Shown here: positions 1 to 13,876 of the stretch, piece after piece
How the letters are laid out: each line of letters begins with the position of its first letter
Position numbering within the stretch: the stretch's first letter is position 1
Assembly (NCBI GenBank): GCA_028023455.1
Contig: JAQFVV010012423.1
Span: 188,001-252,000, forward strand
DNA from: Epiperipatus broadwayi
Taxonomy: Eukaryota; Onychophora; Udeonychophora; Euonychophora; Peripatidae
Direction of reading: 5' to 3'
DNA length: 64,000 nt
The notes under the pieces: generated by a model
What the model saw: only the letters and a program-made list of their open reading frames with translations
Database searches by the model: none
What the model was told of the DNA's origin: nothing
Position numbers and translations under genes: made by a program

Positions 1-2
1 TG

Positions 3-218
3 TTTAAACAAGAAATGAATCAAAGCCAAGAAGAGCTTAAACTAGACATACAACAAGACCAGGAAATCTTAGCAATAAAGATAGAAGAAAATCAATATGA
101 ATTACAAAAGTATACACTGGAATGCCAGAATAAAAGTAGAGTTGTAGAAACTAGGTTAAAAAACATGCAGAATAGACAGGAACAAGGGGTCCAAAGTTTG
201 AAAAATCAGATAGACTAA
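3..218 (+). other. Partial ORF with coiled-coil character, open at the left edge
   Basis: One frame is open from the first bases of the window to a TAG stop after residue LKNQID. The peptide is rich in E, Q, K, N and L with heptad-like spacing (for example NQSQEELKLDIQQDQEIL), so it probably forms a coiled coil. It has no catalytic motif and no zinc knuckle. It could be the tail of a retroelement gag-like protein, the last part of a host exon, or chance. No product can be named. The repeat-like inverted structure starting 60 bases downstream favours a transposon fragment, but this is inference. Confidence 0.3.
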
Positions 219-277
219 GGTTATTCATATTGTATTAGTTTAGATGTAAAGCAATCCAAAGTAAATAATTAGGTTAT

Positions 278-1020
278 GCTTAAATTGATTACTTTCACTT
301 GCACTGGATGGTGCTACTGTATGAAGAGTTTTGTCTCTATGAAAATAGCTTGTGTAAGCATAAAGAATGGTGATCATGTAATGTTTGATGATTTAAAGCT
401 TAAATAGTGTTCATAGATATAAGACTTTATCATTAGAAATAAAATCTTTAAAATCCAAATAGTTTTATCACCATGAAGTATGCAGTTGTGAATATAAATA
501 CATTGACTAAGGATATGGTAATTTGTCTTAATCACAAAATAAGGTCAGTGATATATCTGATTTATGAGATTCATAATTTGATAAATGTAGTTTATACAAG
601 GCTACAATCAAATGTGTTAATTGTTATCAGATATAATAGTAAATATTTAGTTTATAGTAATGACTATATTCATGAGTTTATTTGGTACAAATGGTCCATA
701 TTCATTAGAAATGAAGGAGTTCATTGTATTAATCAAATGTCACACAACTTATATGATGTCTTAGATTTGTTTTACAAATACCCAGTTAGGATGAAATGTA
801 AAAATACAAAACAATATAATTGTTATGGGATATTTGTCTTTTTACTTTTAGGGTTTAAAAAATATGACACATAATTATACATAATTATTAACTTCATTGT
901 TAAACCACTAAACATCACATGATTACTATCTCTTATATTAGCACATAATTGTGATTAAATAAGGCAAAACTCTCCATACAGTAGTGCCACCCTATGCCAA
1001 CCAGAGTAATCAATAAATGC
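278..1020. repeat. Inverted repeat, arms about 118 bp, 0.5 kb apart
   Basis: The left arm 278-394 pairs with the reverse complement of 901-1020. Shared blocks include TGATTACT, CTACTGTATG, AGAGTTTTG and ATCATGT. By eye the arms are about three-quarters identical. The interior (395-900) holds a 133-residue open stretch with no recognisable domain and strong A/T codon bias, which I treat as fortuitous. The structure resembles a degenerate foldback or MITE. No target-site duplication is visible. Confidence 0.6.
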
Positions 1021-1026
1021 CAGAGT

Positions 1027-2933
1027 TTTGCCTTGTTTAACTTCATTGTTGTTGTGCACAGGTTTGATTAACCATGTATGAGTTGGTCATAGAATGTTTA
1101 GTTGGTAATGATGATCTTATGCTAATTGTAAAGAATTGTTTTCTTTATTTTTATTAAGTGTGGGAATATGTGATGTACACATATTGCTATCTAGAGTGCT
1201 CTTCTGCTGTGTATAAATAATTAAATATAAGAAAACAATCAAAAGTCTTATATTTGATAAATGTATATTAATTTGAGATAAATGAAGAGTAGATTAATAC
1301 TTTATTAAATTTAAAAATTAAAATATTTTATTAAGTTTTGTCAAATGATAACAATGTCTTATCAAGATTTGAAAAAAGAAAATCACAAGTTTTCCAGCTA
1401 GTGTTTAAAAAAGAAGAAAGGACTGCATTTTGTGTTACCATAGTTACAGAAAAGATTTCAGCAAGAATACACATACTTCTTTTGACTAAAATTTTGTGTT
1501 TTATCTTACCTTGCATTTACAAATAGATTATGGACTTATGACAAGGAAATATGTACTGGGAGTAAAAAAAAATTTTAAGGGTGAGGGAAGACAAAACTTC
1601 TGATTTAATATCTTTATGACTAAAGGGAATGATTACAATAACAAACACTATGTTTAACTGCCATGAAACTATAAAACTAACAAGATTTGTTAAGAACTAT
1701 AATACTGACCAAGAAGTAGCTAAATTTCATTTAAAAATACAAATGTTTATGGAAATTTACATTTGTATTTTGTTATCATTGATGTGCCAAGGAAAATATC
1801 ATGAGATAGTGGAATCTAAACTGAAATTATTATTTAAGCTAAAATTGGTAGCAGACACTAAGAGAAAATTAATAGCTTAATGATAAAATATTTGTCAGTT
1901 TTTTTTATTAATAATTTTTATTATAAGGCCTCTATCGGCAAAATATGCTTGATTATTATGAATTTTAAAGCGCATTGAATACAGGTTAAAGCCTGTTTAA
2001 AGTATTTATCATTTATTATAAGCTTAAATAATAGGCTCACATAATTATGATTTAAATCAATTATTAACATATTAATTTTTTTGTGAGAAAGACTTTATCA
2101 TTAACCATTTTATGACTGTATGCTTTAATAATTTAAAATATATATTCTTTCTATTAATTGCAATGTAGTGGGAGGGGGGGGGTAAAATACAAAAATATAT
2201 GATAGGATATTAGATTGCAGTTAATAAATTAGATTTATGATCTTTATTTTGCCACCTCAATGAGTTAATGCAGATTTCAATTTATTTATATTATTACTAA
2301 ATACTTTGATTTGCCTATTGCATAAGTATTATAAAATTACTTTATTACACAATTTATTTATAATTAAAGTATTCCAAGGTATATACCACACTATATCTTA
2401 TTAGCAAGTAAAATATTATTTATTTGAATTTATTTTCTTTGCCAAGCAAGATATACTCTTTTCTATGAATTCATTGGCACCTTACAAGTTTTAAGAATTC
2501 ACTATATATATAAGAGCCATTTGTGGATCAATATATTTATTTGTCTATGTATTAGTTATATATTTTAATTGCAAAAGATAATAATTATGCAGTACATTTA
2601 GATTGACCAAATGTTTAGTACATGAGTGGAGAAAACTACTTATTTCATGATTTTATTCACTATATGTGGTTGCTCAAATGTACAAGGTACTTGCAGGTCA
2701 GCTAGCCCTATTCAGTTATAATATTTTATTATATTTATGATTATTCAAATAAGCAAGCTATTCAAAATGAGCAGCACTTATTTTGCCTTACCTTTTGGCA
2801 GTCTTTATTATTTTCCTCACAATATATATATATATATAAACGAAATTTAATAATAAATAATATTGCATAATTTATTTTCCAGGTATTGATAATACTGCAA
2901 TGCTATGTAAATGAATAGATGAATATAGAATAA

Positions 2934-2937
<4 letters not shown>
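1027..2937. other. AT-rich stretch without recognisable gene
   Basis: Several ORFs of 60-80 codons exist but none has domain-like composition. A TATA-like GTATAAATAATT occurs near 1209, and a G run lies at about 2169-2182. I see no repeat family I can name. Confidence 0.5.

Positions 2938-3004
<67 letters not shown>
2937..3004. repeat. (TA)n microsatellite
   Basis: An uninterrupted TA dinucleotide tract of about 33 units. The Ile-Tyr ORF read through it is an artefact. Confidence 0.97.
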
Positions 3005-3008
<4 letters not shown>

Positions 3009-5152
3009 AATGGTACAAAGTCAGGGGTGAACCATGGATGATAGCACTCATCATTGTCACTCCTAGCTACTACAAAATTCAAATATTAAATATAAAATGA
3101 GTTAGCATGAATAAATGAGAGATCAGCTCAAAAATAACTATAAGTTCACACAAACATCATCAGCATTATAAAGTAATAATAATAAAAAAATCAAAAATCT
3201 CATGACTGGATTTGAAAATGAGCCACTAGAGACCAAGATAATTATTTAGCCACTATCAAACTTAGAGCAGCAATACAATACATTAATTTGGATGCACAGG
3301 CTTAAGTGATAATCTATCAGAATACATCAATAAAAATAATGCTGAGATACTAAAACATCCTGACCACCATCAATGCTTTGACCACTTAGTAGCATTAATG
3401 TACTAGCCAACTATAAACATAATTTTTAACTAATAATAAAATAAAATGTAATGTAGTGCATGAAGTTTCAAGGATATATACCTTTCCACCAATCCAGGAT
3501 TATCTGGATGTCCAAAAATGTGAAATATAAACCCCTTTTATATAACAGACCATTATCTAGATCAGTAGGCAAAATCTCTCTAAATGTTACTGTGAGTAAG
3601 AGGTATAATACAAACATATAATATTCTAAAACTATTTTAGAACTGAATAAATTCACTGGAATAACTTTAACAATGAAATATCAATTTATTAATCATCATT
3701 TACTTAAAATGAAATTAAGGTTGGTAGAATATGGCTATAAATATAAATTAAGTATTGTGATTTTGATTAAAATACAAAAAAATATCCACTATTATATTGT
3801 AATTTACATATATCTCAATAGGTTTACATAAAACATACCTATATATATATATATATATATCCACACACAGACATGCCTGCATAATATAAAATGAACATAT
3901 TTGAATTGTCATAAATTTATAAATAAAATTCTTTTTTTTAAAACAATAATTAATTTAACAATTTACAGAAATTTCTAGATATTTACCTGACACATATCTA
4001 TATAAATAAGCATAAATGTGATGTAAAAACATTTTATTCATTTTTAATGATACTTAAATGATTAATTAAACATATCTGTGGGTCTACACTCAAAACATGT
4101 ATGCATACTGACATTTATATTTTATATTTCATTTGTAAAAAATAATAAACTTATTAAAATATAATTTTACAAGACAATTAATTCAAGATTAAAAATATAC
4201 ATAAAATGCACACATATGTGTATATATAAAAATATAGATAATTCAAATTAAAGCTATAAAAAGTTTTTTCTTTAAAGAAACTACTATCATTTGGAAAGTT
4301 CATTTAAAATTCAGGCCTTTGTGGCATCATTTTCAATATTTAAAGAAAAGATCCTCAGAGTTTTCTTCTCTTTCTTTTTCATGATCAATAATTGGAACAA
4401 ATATTCTTCTAGAGAAAAATGCCATTTATTATTTTTCTTTCCTTGTTTTATTTCTAATTGACAAAAGTTATTTACTCTTAAAAACTTGTAATTTAAAGAT
4501 TTAAACTATCATTTTCAAAAATTTATTTAAAATAATATTATTCTCAATATATAACACATTCTAATCACTAGCTGTACTTTATATATATGACCCAGTACCT
4601 TTATTTCTTCCTTCTCTGCATATAGCTAAAACAGTATACATATAACTAATTCTTCAGCAAGCTGAAGAAATCTCTTGATTAGCTGGCACCTTCTAAAACA
4701 GTAGCCTGTCTTATTTTTATTTGTGGGAAAGATATAATCCAGTGATCCCCATTCTGTTTCTATAATTTGATAGACTTCAGGCATGCTGTCTAGTAGATAA
4801 TATATATATATAAGCTAATGAACCACAGAAAAGCTGGCCTGGCCTCCATGGAAATCAAAACTTTTCCATCATTGTTCTAGCAGCAGCAGCTGACTTGCTC
4901 TTTGCCCCTTCAGTTATAACTCCATAGTAATACTTCTGTAATAACTTGTAATCTAATCTCTTTTTTTTTTCAATCTTTTATAGTCAGGGATGGAATTTGA
5001 AAAACACAGTAATTAAAATTAATTCTTTATAAAAAAAAATTAATGACTCTTTTTAGTTCACCTTAATTAAAACCAAACTGTTCTCTAAAAGTATTTTTAA
5101 TCCCCTAAAAAACATCAGATTGTACTAATGTTATCAAAAGCTTTAAAAAAAC
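3005..5152. other. AT-rich stretch without recognisable gene
   Basis: Short TA tracts occur at about 3840-3860 and 4799-4811. No domain-bearing ORF, RNA gene or transposon end is recognised. Confidence 0.5.
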
Positions 5153-5285
5153 AACAATTTAATTATAAATAGATAGGGAATTTTATAAAAACAAGTAGTA
5201 TTTAATATAACATAAAAACAATTTAATTATAAATAGATAGGGAATTTTATAAAAACAAGTAGTATTTAATATAACATAAAAACAA
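5153..5285. repeat. Perfect tandem duplication, 64-bp unit x 2
   Basis: Units 5153-5216 and 5217-5280 are identical, and five more bases (AACAA) continue the period. Each unit contains AAATAGATAGGGAATTTT. Perfect identity in such AT-rich DNA suggests a recent duplication. Confidence 0.95.
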
Positions 5286-7189
5286 GCTTGTTTTACCCAT
5301 CAAAAATCAGAATTAATAGACCTTTTAAAGTGATTTAAACTAATTTATAATTATTTAAAAATTATTATTTAACCCTTAACTATTATTTCAATATATATAT
5401 TTTTTAACTAAATATCTAAAAAAAAGTTGATTGTGTTCATTTCTATTTTCCTTTCAACTTTATAGATATATGTGCACACACACTACTATGTTGTGATGCC
5501 ATAAGACACATAACTGTCTCAATATATATATATATGTATGCATATATTTTCAAATATGTTCAATGTATTGACAACTCTGGATTACTATTTCTAAACAAAG
5601 ACTTGTATAACATAGACAAATGCTGACGACTTATTTACATTTAATAACATAAAATTATTAAATTGAAAAATAAAAACTATAAAGTATTTATTTAATCTGC
5701 TTGAAAATTATGATCAATTTTGAAGAAAATAATATATTTATTAACATTTGATTTGAATTAGCATCTATAAAAATTTCATTGTGATATCAATAGACCAATG
5801 GATAAATAAAATGATTAATAAGAAAAAAAATGAAGACAATAGAGTAGCAACAAATCATTAATATTTTTTGTGTAATATTGTGTATAAATATAAGTATCCT
5901 TAAGATTCATGATATCAATATTTAAAAGAATCTTAAGCAGGTTTGAAAAAAAAAAAACATTTTTTAAACAATAATAAATTCAAACCTTAAAAAATGCAAC
6001 AAACTTGTTCTTATAGGCAGAGTTGGCTTAAAGTCTGGATCCATAGGTAATTTACCTTTTTTATTCTCTCTTTTATATAAATTAATCATTCTGTTTTTCA
6101 GTTTCAATATGAATTCTAAACTAGCAATGATAATGCACAGATATTATGATCATGTATGATGTTAAAGATACATAAATAAGTTACAGTCATGAATTATCGA
6201 TGTTCTAAAGAAAACAATATAATAAATACTAATATCATATTCTATGAATTTGGAGAAAGCATTGAAAATATTAAATGAAATCTTAATGTTCAACACTGAA
6301 AATGCATCTAGGTTGTATTTCAATGTTTTTTCCAAATATAAAATATTATTAGTATTGCCTTTAATTTATTTTACTCCAATGATGGTGATTACCAGATTTA
6401 TTTAAAAAGATAATGATAATTGTGTGTTATAGCATGAATGCAAATATTTTAAGTACAGTATATTTAATTATGAATAAAGATTTTAAGGCTATCCTATATA
6501 TACTAAATTATAGGTAATTCAATTATAAATTATTTTCTTTTCTGAGCTAGCATAACAAACAATTATTAATGAACATATACAGCAGAAAAGGTAGATTTTT
6601 TTAAATATTGTTATTATTACCTAGCATGCTTTTGATATATCATGGATATCATATTCATAGCTTATAGTAATATCACTCAAGAGTTTTTTGATATTAGTGT
6701 ATAAGTAGTGATTAATTAGCTATTCAAAAATATTAAAATTTATTTAAATTTCTCACTTTTTTAATAGAGGGATACTTGTATAATTTCTATTGACTGAAAA
6801 AGGGTCACTTGCTATTGGCCAAGCTATGAATATAATATACATGAAATATCGAAAGCATGCTAGGCAGTAATAAAACTGAATATTTAAAAAATCTATCTTT
6901 TCTGCCTATATATTCATTAACAATCAATTTAATGATTTATTTATTATTATCTTTTGCTAATAGTTTTTTTTGTTTGTTTGTCTTGTTTTCCTTAACATTG
7001 ATTTATAAAATAGTAAATAATATAAAAGAGATAATAAAAAATTTTAAAGAATGCTGCAATAATTAATTAAATAATTAATTATATTAAATTTATAACTTTA
7101 ATAAATAATAACAATGCCATTAATATATAAATATTTATTAAACCTAATAATCAATATTTTTTGTAATAAAACATTTTTGATTTTTAAAT
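5286..7189. other. AT-rich stretch without recognisable gene
   Basis: Low-complexity A/T sequence. A 69-codon ORF at 6857-7066 is hydrophobic (LMIYLLLSFANSFFCLFVLF), as expected from T-rich DNA read by chance. I see no other support for it. Confidence 0.5.
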
Positions 7190-7411
7190 AAAAACATATA
7201 TCAAAGATTGACAAGCTGAAAGGTTCTTCCTTTCAAAGGCTCCAATTGAGACAGTCTAATTTATGCCCAAAAGAAAGAGATAAAATAAAAAGAAGTCAAT
7301 AGTTTTATCAGTAAGTACTATCGCTATTGTTCCATAAACCTTTTATAAAAAAAAAAAAAGCTAATTTTCAGCGAGGAAAATTAAGTTTTACAATTACGTG
7401 TGAGCACGTAA

Positions 7412-10247
7412 ATGGCTGCCTTCAACAAGGCTATAGCCAAAGCAGATGGTTTAGAAGATTCACTTGGTTACAAGACAAAAGCAACCATTGAGAGCAAAAG
7501 TGAAAAAGCTAATATAAACAAGAATAGACTTCCTGACAATCCCAGTTATTCACCAAAAATGAATTTAGAAAACCCTAGTAACTCAGATTTTAATCATCAC
7601 GACAGTGAATAACGGAAATAGCAAATTCACAGAAGCTGACTTTGAAAAAAAAGTAGTAATAAAATAGACCCCGGGACTTTAAATGATAATAATTCAATAA
7701 ACAATTCAAAAAGGAACATTACTGTGAAAAAATCCAGTATAAAAGCCCTAGAACAAAAAAGTTACAAGGCAAAAACTAGCGCAGTTCTGTTATTACGACA
7801 ATTTGGTGTCGAAACGGAAGCTGCGGTTTGCGGGAAAACACAGCAGACAAGAAAAACCCCAGAAATCAATGAGATGATTCCAACTTTTAAATTGAACAAT
7901 ATGCAATTTAGTGAGACCTACAAAATGACCCAAGAACCAATTTTTTTGGATGAATATAAAGGAAGATATGGGACAAAAACCGACGGAACAGCAGCGCCAT
8001 CGACAAATATTTTTTTCAGAAAATCAGCGCTAGATCGTAACAAACTAAAAATTGAACCCAAAATCAAAGAAACAAGGCCAAATAAAAGTGCTAAACCCTT
8101 TTTACGCTCACAGAATCCACTGAGGAACAATTCTAAGACAACAACAATGAATTTTTCCACAGGTGAAAATGTTTCAAGCTCAAATAAGGATCACAATTAC
8201 CTTAATGCAAATTTATCAACTCACTGTAATATACCAGATACAACTATTATCCCAAAAGTCGATCCAAAACAAACAAAGAAACTGTTCAAAATGCCTAAAA
8301 AACCCAAAAATAAGGTGAATCTATACTCAAACTCTAACAATCCCACCCCTCCCAATCATATAGAAGAGAATAAAACCAAAGTAAACTCCCCACAATGCTC
8401 ATTGTCAGTGAACAAAGTTGAAGACCCAGAGATGCAGTCTCAAGAAAGTATCTATGACTACCATAACCTTCAGATCAGTTCAAATAAAAATACCACCAAC
8501 CCCAAATCTGTCCTCAGCCCCAAAGCAAACTCATATAATTCTCCAACTCTAGTGATAACACTGAAAACATGAGGCCAGTATCAAACAAGGCACCAAATGA
8601 AGACAGAAAGATGAACCGAATCAATAATCACAGTAGCAATTACAATTTTGATTTTCCGGCTTTAGGAAACAATTCAAAGGTAGTAAGTAAGAATGATACA
8701 TATGACAAGGACCATAATACTTGGAATAGAAGCAGCATACCTCCCTTATCATATGCTCGAATGACAGCAGCAAGCACAGAACACACAAATCCTACAAACT
8801 ACAACTCTCAACATTATGATAATAACAAACCTGAGCTAAGCACACTTGCTAAGTCACTATTAATCATGGATAATGATTATGAAAATGAAGACCAAAGCAC
8901 GGATCTAGAAGAGGCAGGAATGACTCCAATTATAGAAGATACTCCAACATTATGGTCATCAATGACCACTTTAATCAGTCAATACCTGCCTTGTTGATGA
9001 GGTCCTTTCAACCCTACAGAAATAATAATACCCTAATTTTTTCCACGACAGACCATAACATATCCTTTTATGAATTCCCCACCCAATCATTGTTTGATCT
9101 TTTTAAGGCAAAAGGGATATGGTCCTCCATATATAAAGTTTTATTTCACCCAAATGACTGCTATGTGGCCATACAATTCACCAACCCCTTTGCCAAGGAA
9201 GCCTTCAGAAACACATATAAAACATTAGCAGGCAGATATTTGGTGACTGTGGACTTGGATAGATCGATGTGTATCAGTGGAATGGTCAAAAATTATGGTA
9301 TTGAATTTCAACAATCAGAGCTTCAACAAATCCTCACACCATATGGAAAAATTATGTCCTTTGCTTACAGACAACTTCAGAATGTTGGAGCTGAGGTTTT
9401 TGCAAACATTGCAGAATTCAGAAATTTACTTGCCAAAGGAGTGACCCCATTGGCTGTGCCTGGGTTGGTGGAATACCGTGAGGCCTCACTACTGATTATT
9501 CTCAGAGGGATTTCCCCACAGTTTTTCCATTGTTCCCAGAGGGGACACCTAATGAGAGACTGCCCGGATTGAAAATGCATACATTGTGGATCTATACGCA
9601 AGAAATTCCACAGATGTAACCGAAAGGGACCCCAGATGATTCATTCCAGTTTGCAAGAAAATAATATGATGAGTAATAATATATCCAACTCAGAGGTCTT
9701 TCAATTAAGAAAGCCAAAGCAACAGAATCATCATAGTAGGTCCGGAATGCAAGAAACAGAACAGATAGTCACCCAAGACAATGACATATTCATGTCTGAA
9801 AATTCTGAGAATGCACAGCCCGAGAATAATTCCAAGCAAGAGTCAGAAGATAAACTTGTAACACCATCCACAACTTGATCCAATCGCAGGAAGGCAAAAA
9901 GATACAAGAGGCCTAAACCATTATCTTCCCCTTCTACAGACTGTGATGAATCAGAATTTGTGGGGGATCTCGTAGAATTACATGAAACAGCAAACCAGGA
10001 ATGCCCACCTAAGGGAAAGAAGACATGAACTAGTTCACCAACACAGGTAGACTATCTGAATGGCCCGATACCCCTCAGCCTGAAAGATTCCCCTTTGCAA
10101 ATCACCCCATTGGAAAATGGCCACCCAGAACTGATATCTCTAGTTGAGGAGATTGAAACACCTTCTACTCTCACACCATCAGAGAGAGGGTCTATTCCTG
10201 AGGTCACAGTAGGAGAGCTTGACCCAGGGGACCCACCTGGAGACTAG
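7412..10247 (+). pseudogene. LINE-A ORF1, gag-like nucleic-acid-binding protein, broken
   Basis: Successive open segments lie at 7412-7612, 7724-8572, 8569-8997, 8952-9572, 9636-9878 and on to a TAG at 10245-10247, and together trace one protein through frameshifts and stops. The first 500 residues are polar and disordered-looking (N, S, K, P rich). The part from about 8952 has a folded look with an RRM-like stretch (GMVKNYGIEF to GKIMSFAYRQ, about 9280-9370). Next come two zinc knuckles: HCSQRGHLMRDC (9533-9568), whose first Cys appears replaced by Phe, and CIHCGSIRKKFHRC (9577-9618), entered just after a TGA. Known ORF1 proteins of this type bind element RNA in the RNP. The tail is acidic and Ser/Pro rich. 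The starting ATG at 7412 follows a plausible leader but is not proven. Confidence 0.8.
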
Positions 10248-10284
10248 TCTAACTAATCATCAAGTGGGTATTAGGTCATCAATA

Positions 10285-13200
10285 ATGTATATTGCATCAC
10301 TGAACATAAAGGGCTTGAACACCACTAACAGGGCATATGCCCTGATACATTGGTTCAAACAGCACAACCCAGACATACTATGCTTATGCGAAACTAAATT
10401 ATACCTTCAATCTGATAACAAAATCATTGATCTACTACAGACTATGGGTTACCTACACTACTCCTTTTCTAATACTCCATCAGGCGGAGTAGCTATAATC
10501 ATAAATAAAAAATCATCCATCTCCTTCTTCAAAATTTTGATGATCAATTTAAATTGTCTAATTGCAATAGTACAAGATAAAGAACTCATTTAACATAGTA
10601 AATTTGTACATTCCAAAGAACCCTGAAACTGTATGTAGTGTTATAAACTCAATCAATAGCACCTTGAGAACCAGCCCTTTCCCAATCTTAATAATTGGTT
10701 ATTGATTATAATCACAAATATGACCAATTCCAGGCCAAATATGCAGGCTGCCTTAGCCAGCCTCTTATGAGTGGTAAACGGTTTTTCCATGAAGGTGATT
10801 ATTCCTTTTATACTAAGTCAGCCCATTCATTGATTGACCTGATATAGGTATCCCCAACTTTGATCCCGGGAATGGAGGCAAAGTTATGCCTTGTTGCCTT
10901 CTCAGATCATCATGCTGTGCTTGTCAAAATATTGGTACTCAATGATGATCAACCTACAAACTCCCTAGAAAGAACAACCCGCATGCTAACTAAATCGAAC
11001 ATAACCACTAAATTAGTATCTGAGTCATACATTGCCTTCAATAGAATTAAGTTGTTGTCCCTGCCTGCAATAAGAGGCTGGAGGCTCTTCACTAAATCCC
11101 TTGCTGACAGCATTAATATATCCACTCAGAAGTCCAGGAGTCCTGTATGCTTAATTAGTAAACTGGACCATATTGCATATAAATTACAACATATGCCATA
11201 TGAGGCTGATAATGTTCCCCAAATAATTGAACTGAAAATTAAATACAGTCTTATACAGAGGGAGGTTGCCGAATACCTCTCTATTAAAAGAGCTTGGCAA
11301 TTCATTGAACACCAACATTGCTGGACCTGGGGTTATCTCAAGTGGGCCCTTGGAACCAACAGCAAATCCAGGGCACCAGGTTCAATTGAGATAGTTGGCA
11401 ACAAATATATTGGTGCATCCATGCTGCTCAGCATCAGACAGCATTACATTAAAAAATTTAATCCCAATGGTGTTAACAGAATTAGGAGAACATTCTCCAC
11501 GGCAAATACACCACACAAAATAACTGAAGCCAGAATCCTGGCAATACTTAGAGCCTTTCCTGATGGCACATATCCTAGGCTGCATGGAATCCCAAAATTC
11601 CTTCTGCTGCACCTGAGCTCATTCACAATACCAATTGTTAAGAAGATGGTGGATATATTGGCTGATGGCAATCGGGAAATTAGTGGGATTTACCCCATCG
11701 CAATGGTCCCCCTCCTCAAAAAACCCCAGGGGCCATGTGATCTGGGGAATCTGCGACCTATTTCCATGATTCCACTACTGATAAAAACAATTGAAAACCT
11801 CATCAAAAAAGACATACAGAAGATCATTATTGATAAACTGTCAGCCTTCCAATTTGCAAAGAAGGGGAGCTCGACTGCAGAAGCCATCAGTCGGTTTTGC
11901 CTCATAGTGGATCATGTATGCAGGAATAAAATGGTCTGGTCAGTTGTGGTCCAACTCAACTTTGCCGGTGCTTTTGACTGTGTGCAGATCAATGTGTTAC
12001 TCAGTATACTGGAGAAACTCCAAGTGCCCCAGGCATATCTCCAAATGATCGAGAATCTTCTACAGAATAGAGAAATCTTTCTCTCACTGGATGGCCGAGT
12101 GGCTCCAGGATTTCAGCTCTCTGTTTCAATATCACAGAGCTCACCACAGAGTGCACTCCTCTTCACGGCTTACCTCAACCCATTGCTGTTACGCATTGAG
12201 GCATCCATTGAGGGAATTGCCATCCCTTTGCTGAGAGAGGTCTGCCACGTATCCTACATGGATGATGTGACTGTGTTTCTCTCATCACAGGATGAGGTTG
12301 GTAGGCTGGAGGAGCTCTTGGATCAATTTGGTTCCGAATCAGGTCTAAGAGTTAATGAGGCAAAATCAGCCATGTGGTCGATCAGAACTGGAAAACAGAT
12401 CCAGGGGAGATTCTGAGCACCCCCCAGAAGTTTCTCGGCTTTAGCCTGGCCTCCCCTCCTAGTGTCATGAGAAGAGAGCTGGAGGAAAATATTCTCACAA
12501 AGGTTAAGAACACAGTGACATCCCTAACCAAGGTCCACTCTCCTTGTTGGGGAAGGTCACACTATTAAATGCAGCTGTGCTACCCAAAATCACTTATTTT
12601 CTGGCCGGTTTTTCCCCTACTAAGACCTTTATAAAAAGGTGGAGATTCAATGTAGGAGGCTTTGCTGGGGTGTGAGAACAGCAGTAATTAGCCTCAATTC
12701 CCTTCAAAGGCCTAAATGACAAAATGGACTCGGACTCCATTCAATCAACATCTTCTTAATCCAGAAAGCCCACAATATTTTAACCAAACTATTTCAGGAT
12801 AATCCAAAAATGGAAAGCCCCCTACCAATAAATGAGGTTGAACCCACTGACTGCCCCCCCCCCCCAAGAAAGGGTAACATTTGGGTACAGCAACAGGTCA
12901 CACTCGTGACTAAAAATGTAACAATGTCCAATTCCCTTTTCAATGGCAAGCTTTCCTATTGGGACACCCATGCTCTAATCAATGGTAGCAGTCCCATCAC
13001 TAAGACCAGACTTCAGCTAGGGATCAAGCAGCTTGCAGGATTAACAAAGTTCTGGAAGCTGGAGGCAAAATAAGTAGACTTTATAATTAAAGTTAACCTT
13101 GAGGCCCTACCAATGGCTGCATTCCTCCACCACAAGGGAGGTATAAAATGGATCCGATATGCCCTCTGTGCAAGAAAACCGATGAAACAATTTCCCACAT

Positions 13201-13519
13201 TCTTCAGGAATGTGAGACCAGGAATAAACTACACTACCTAACATTACAAAAGACCACAGATAAAGACTGGGCCTGGGTGGATATGGTGAAAGCTTTTAAA
13301 AAGGGCTCCTTTGGCAGTGTTAGATTGGCAACTTATGTTAACTTTGTCATCTGGTTGGCGCGAAATAAGGTAACTTTTGAAAAGGGTATTGATTACAATA
13401 TTGAGGTATTATACTTCAAATTGTTAAATGACGCCAAGGACCATGACAAGAGGACATGCCAGCCATGGCTAACTGATCAGACTTGGAACCAGATCAAACT
13501 AGGGCCATGCCTTGCCTAG
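10285..13519 (+). pseudogene. LINE-A ORF2: APE endonuclease, reverse transcriptase, C-terminal CCHC, broken
   Basis: The endonuclease starts at about 10288 (IASLNIKGLN, then PDILCLCETKL with the catalytic Glu) and continues to SGGVAIIINKK. It is then frameshifted: the expected GD-N motif near 10690-10710 is split by an extra base and stops, and FSDHHAV (about 10899-10919) marks its C-terminal end. The reverse transcriptase (about 11640-12416) shows LRPISMIPLL, VVQLNFAGAFD with one catalytic Asp region altered (QLNF rather than QLDF), a degenerate SQSSPQSA block and YMDD at 12254-12265. The thumb and linker continue in other frames to 13073. The zinc finger CPLCKKTDETISHILQEC is at about 13160-13216. 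The reading ends at 13519 with LGPCLA. The role, by family knowledge, is nicking target DNA and target-primed reverse transcription. This copy is inactive. Confidence 0.87.
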
Positions 13520-13734
13520 TGTAGTGCTTACCTTACATAATAAATAAATCGATATATTAGTAATTAGAAATTATAACAGCCCAAAGAGCACTAACATATC
13601 ACGATGATAAATCCTAGGAAATGAAGGTAGTTAAGCCTGAACAAATTAATAAAAGATTAGGAATAGATAGAAGGGAAAGTGACTGCTCTACAAGTGGTAT
13701 GCCATGCAAACCAAGAAATAAGCATATATACCTA

Positions 13735-13876
13735 TAAAGCCATTTATAACAGAACTGGGAGAGCCTTAATGGTGAAATAGACTTGTACAATTGGACAATC
13801 CAAACACCTTCTCATTTATAACAGTACTGGGAATGCTCAAATGGTGAAATAGACTTGTACAATTAGACAATCCAAG
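13735..13876 (+). repeat. Two 72-bp direct repeats in the LINE-A 3' UTR
   Basis: CATTTATAACAG followed by AATGGTGAAATAGACTTG occurs at about 13741-13801 and again at 13813-13873, with few differences. A weaker third copy (AATGGAGAAATGGACATG) is at about 14018-14050. Short 3' UTR tandem repeats are common in LINEs. Whether they are part of the consensus is unknown. Confidence 0.8.

Noticed and set aside
473-874. 133-codon ORF inside the left inverted repeat
   Set aside because: No domain, signal peptide or zinc motif is visible; amino-acid use follows AT composition; it lies in the spacer of a repeat.
2872-3060. Ile-Tyr-repeat ORFs over TA tracts (here, and at 16461-16743, 17838-18020 and 36474-36781)
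   Set aside because: They only translate dinucleotide repeats, in both strands, with no other coding signal.
3157-3163. TCATCAG (CUGAUGA on the minus strand)
   Set aside because: No GAAA follows at hammerhead spacing and no stem II forms. The same holds for TCATCAG near 63340.
11382-11905. Minus-strand ORFs within LINE-A
   Set aside because: They are antisense shadows of the RT coding frame.
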